NCBI GenBank assembly: GCA_016929015.1
Contig: JAFGJQ010000467.1
Span: 1-43,952, forward strand
DNA length: 43,952 bases
Source: Phycisphaerae bacterium
GTDB lineage: Bacteria; Planctomycetota; Phycisphaerae; UBA1845
Direction: 5' to 3'
Of the stretch, positions 42,681 through 43,952 are shown one piece after another; the first letter of the stretch is position 1; every line of letters begins with the position of its first letter. Made by a program: the position numbers and the translations under genes. Below the pieces are notes generated by a model. It ran no database searches, was not told where the DNA came from, and worked only from the letters and a program-made list of their open reading frames with translations.

Positions 42681-42770
42681 TTACTTCGCGGCTTTCTTTT
42701 TGCGTTTCTTCGCGGCCTTCTTTGCCTTCTTGGCGCCTTTCTTCTTGGCAGCCTTGCGCTTTTTCGCCAT
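42681..42770 (-). CDS. 29-residue Lys/Ala-rich basic peptide (histone H1-tail-like)
   Basis: The peptide is made almost only of Lys, Ala and Arg (MAKKRKAAKKKGAKKAKKAA, then KKRKKKAAK). It resembles the AAKK tails of histone H1-like and Hc1/Hc2 proteins and could bind DNA or RNA. The ATG at 42770 has AAAGGAGGT with 8-nt spacing, close to a perfect anti-16S match; an ATG six bases earlier is too near the ribosome site. It has its own promoter (42797-42824) and terminator (42523-42574), giving a transcript of about 260-270 nt, far longer than the coding part. No family with known function is recognised. Confidence 0.75.
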   Translation of the reverse strand: MAKKRKAAKKKGAKKAKKAAKKRKKKAAK

Positions 42771-42796
42771 GGACATCACCTCCTTTCTGATCGCAA

Positions 42797-42824
42797 ATGG
42801 TAGCAGGCCAAAAAAAACTGTCAA
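42797..42824 (-). promoter_or_regulatory. Promoter of the Lys/Ala-rich peptide gene
   Basis: On the complement, TTGACA (42824-42819) and TACCAT (42802-42797) are 16 bp apart, with T-rich flanks on both sides of the -35 box. A consensus -35 and the strong ribosome binding site just downstream suggest high expression. Confidence 0.65.
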
Positions 42825-43520
42825 AAAAAATCCTGCAAATTGTCTCCAGTTTTGTATCGGCCGCTTCCCGCCGATTTCTTCAGTTTTCGCGCCGCGCGGC
42901 GGTGTTGGCGTTCCGCGCGACCCGGGAAACCGCATCCTGCGAGCATGCGATTTCGTTCACGAGAAGGTGTCAACATATGGCGTTGCGCGCATCGTTTGCC
43001 TGATTCCCGCATGCGGCCGGAAGCACACCGCCGGTAACGCTGCGGGATGTGCGACGCCCGCCTCGGCGCCTTCGTAAGTGCCTCTGCACGGCACTACGGA
43101 TTTCGAGGAAACGCCAATTTGCCGCACGAATTTCTTACTTTCTGCCGGATGCGGGGTCCGAACAGCGCGGCCCCATGCCGCGGTCCGGATGCCGATCGGC
43201 GTTCGTCGGCGCGTTGCGGAAAAAGACAACCGTTGCCGTGGTTCAGCGGATTGCACGCGCCGCCCGCGGATGGACGAACCTGCAATCGGAGGGGTTCGCC
43301 GGCACGCCGTTCGGCCCGTTGCACCAACACCCGGAACGGACCCGCGAATTCGCCGCGAAGGCGGTCCTCTCCGGCGAACGGCCTCGGTGAAAAATTTTTC
43401 GGAATTTCTCTTGGCGCGGGCTGCGCGAGGGCCGGAATCCGGCGCAACGGGGTGCCGCGGCGACGCGCGGTGATCCGCGCCGCCCGCGCTGGAAGTGCCG
43501 TTTGTGTGATCCCGCCGCGC
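42825..43520. other. About 700 bp without a convincing gene upstream of the peptide gene
   Basis: Open frames on both strands are Arg/Pro/Ala-rich without ribosome binding sites or family sequence. The part next to the peptide promoter is AT-rich with short A and T runs. A 12-bp palindrome GAAAAATTTTTC lies at about 43389-43400. Base composition is otherwise high GC. I see no tRNA, repeat array or recombination site. Confidence 0.45.
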
Positions 43521-43548
43521 AAAGAAACGGCCGCGCCAATGGCGGCCG
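43521..43548 (-). terminator. Intrinsic terminator after efp
   Basis: On the complement, CGGCCGC...GCGGCCG pairs over 7 bp around a short ATT-containing loop (43548-43528), followed by TTTCTTTG. It lies about 30 bp after the efp stop codon. Confidence 0.65.
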
Positions 43549-43576
43549 GCCGCTTGTTGTGGGTGCGAGCGGACGG

Positions 43577-43952
43577 CTACTTGGCCCGTTCCACGTATTC
43601 GCCGGAGCGCGTGTCCACTCGGATGCGCTCGCCGGGCTCGATGAACGCGGGCACGCGAACCCGGGCGCCGGTCTCCAGAACGGCGTCCTTCGGCTGATTC
43701 GTCACCGTGGACCCCTTCACCACCGGCGGGGTGTCCACGATCTCCAACTCAACCACGTGGGGCAGCTCGAGGGAGATGATCTGCCCGTCCAGCAGTTGGG
43801 TGGTGACTTTCTCGTTGGGCTTCAGGAACTTCACCGCCTCGCCCACGACCTCCTTGCCGACGTGAATCTGGTCAAAGTTCGTGGTGTCCATCAGGATGAA
43901 GTCTTCGCCGTCCTGGTACAGGTATTGCATCGTGCGCTTGTCGACGGTCGCC
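43577..43952 (-). CDS. efp: Elongation factor P, C-terminal two domains (5' truncated by window edge)
   Basis: The frame runs from the right edge (TVDKRTMQYLYQDGEDFILM) to the stop at 43577. It covers OB domains II and III of EF-P: TTNFDQIHVGKEVVGEAVKF, LPHVVELEIVDTPPVVKGST and the C-terminal GARVRVPAFIEPGERIRVDT, ending GEYVERAK. EF-P relieves ribosome stalling at proline runs. The N-terminal domain with the modified lysine lies outside the window, so the modification type cannot be judged. An internal ATG at 43930 is not the true start because family sequence continues upstream. Confidence 0.95.
   Translation of the reverse strand, partial: ATVDKRTMQYLYQDGEDFILMDTTNFDQIHVGKEVVGEAVKFLKPNEKVTTQLLDGQIISLELPHVVELEIVDTPPVVKGSTVTNQPKDAVLETGARVRVPAFIEPGERIRVDTRSGEYVERAK

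Noticed and set aside
42936-43520. Small genes in the region between the peptide gene and efp
   Set aside because: All frames show Arg/Pro/Ala-rich composition typical of chance open frames in high-GC DNA, without ribosome binding sites or family motifs.

Overview
The window looks like chromosomal DNA of an uncultured, high-GC planctomycete, most plausibly Phycisphaerae-like. This rests on paired dockerin-like calcium repeats of the DLNDDGAVDLSDY type in secreted proteins, thrombospondin type 3 repeats in the same protein as multiheme cytochrome sequence, a very large membrane protein with an internal CRSCGYNL...CPEC zinc ribbon, and dense single-gene housekeeping DNA on both strands. The assignment is inference from protein style; no rRNA is present. 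I recognised no tRNA, rRNA, CRISPR array or intact insertion sequence.

Layout. 1-3286 (+): the end of a NifX/NifB-like cofactor-binding protein, a hotdog thioesterase, a metallo-beta-lactamase-fold hydrolase, a Prx6-type peroxiredoxin and a COG0731-type radical SAM protein; the first three overlap. 3287-7481: an accessory island of visibly lower GC, with a structured non-coding leader and a three-gene operon (two unknown proteins and a pentapeptide-repeat protein with a two-helix pore-channel domain). 7482-14043: housekeeping genes (a small zinc-ribbon protein, DNA polymerase X, a lipoprotein, branched-chain aminotransferase, cytidylate kinase, a GbsR/MarR regulator, a metallophosphoesterase).

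14222-19781 (-): a tightly coupled operon for an exported [NiFe] hydrogenase. Its first gene encodes a secreted fusion: a thioredoxin-fold (Omp28-like) domain, calcium-binding repeats and a nine-CXXCH multiheme cytochrome. Codon 44 of that gene is an in-frame TGA placed exactly at the first redox Cys of the CxxC motif. It is followed by a bacterial SECIS-like loop at the same spacing as in E. coli fdhF. I read the gene as an undescribed-looking selenoprotein. The small subunit, large subunit and a small single-haem dockerin protein follow with ATGA or 3-nt junctions.

20050-25483: homocysteine methyltransferase, purE, and a flotillin plus YqiJ-like pair with an Asp/His hexapeptide repeat. Next is a second unusual gene: a LexA-type DNA-binding domain fused to an IS200-type (Y1) transposase fold in place of the peptidase domain, with a CTG-N10-CAG LexA-like operator on its own promoter. 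25551-31568 encodes a 2005-residue membrane protein.

31595-43952: a hypothetical gene, queG, arsC, ispF, cysS, a three-gene cell-envelope/glycan group (GT-C-like membrane protein, lipoprotein phosphodiesterase, GH113-like glycosidase), and a secreted phospholipase-C-like protein with an Ada-type zinc tail. A 29-residue Lys/Ala-rich peptide gene with its own promoter and terminator follows. The 3' part of efp closes the window. Several genes have a -10 box only 9-11 nt before the start codon, suggesting near-leaderless transcripts.
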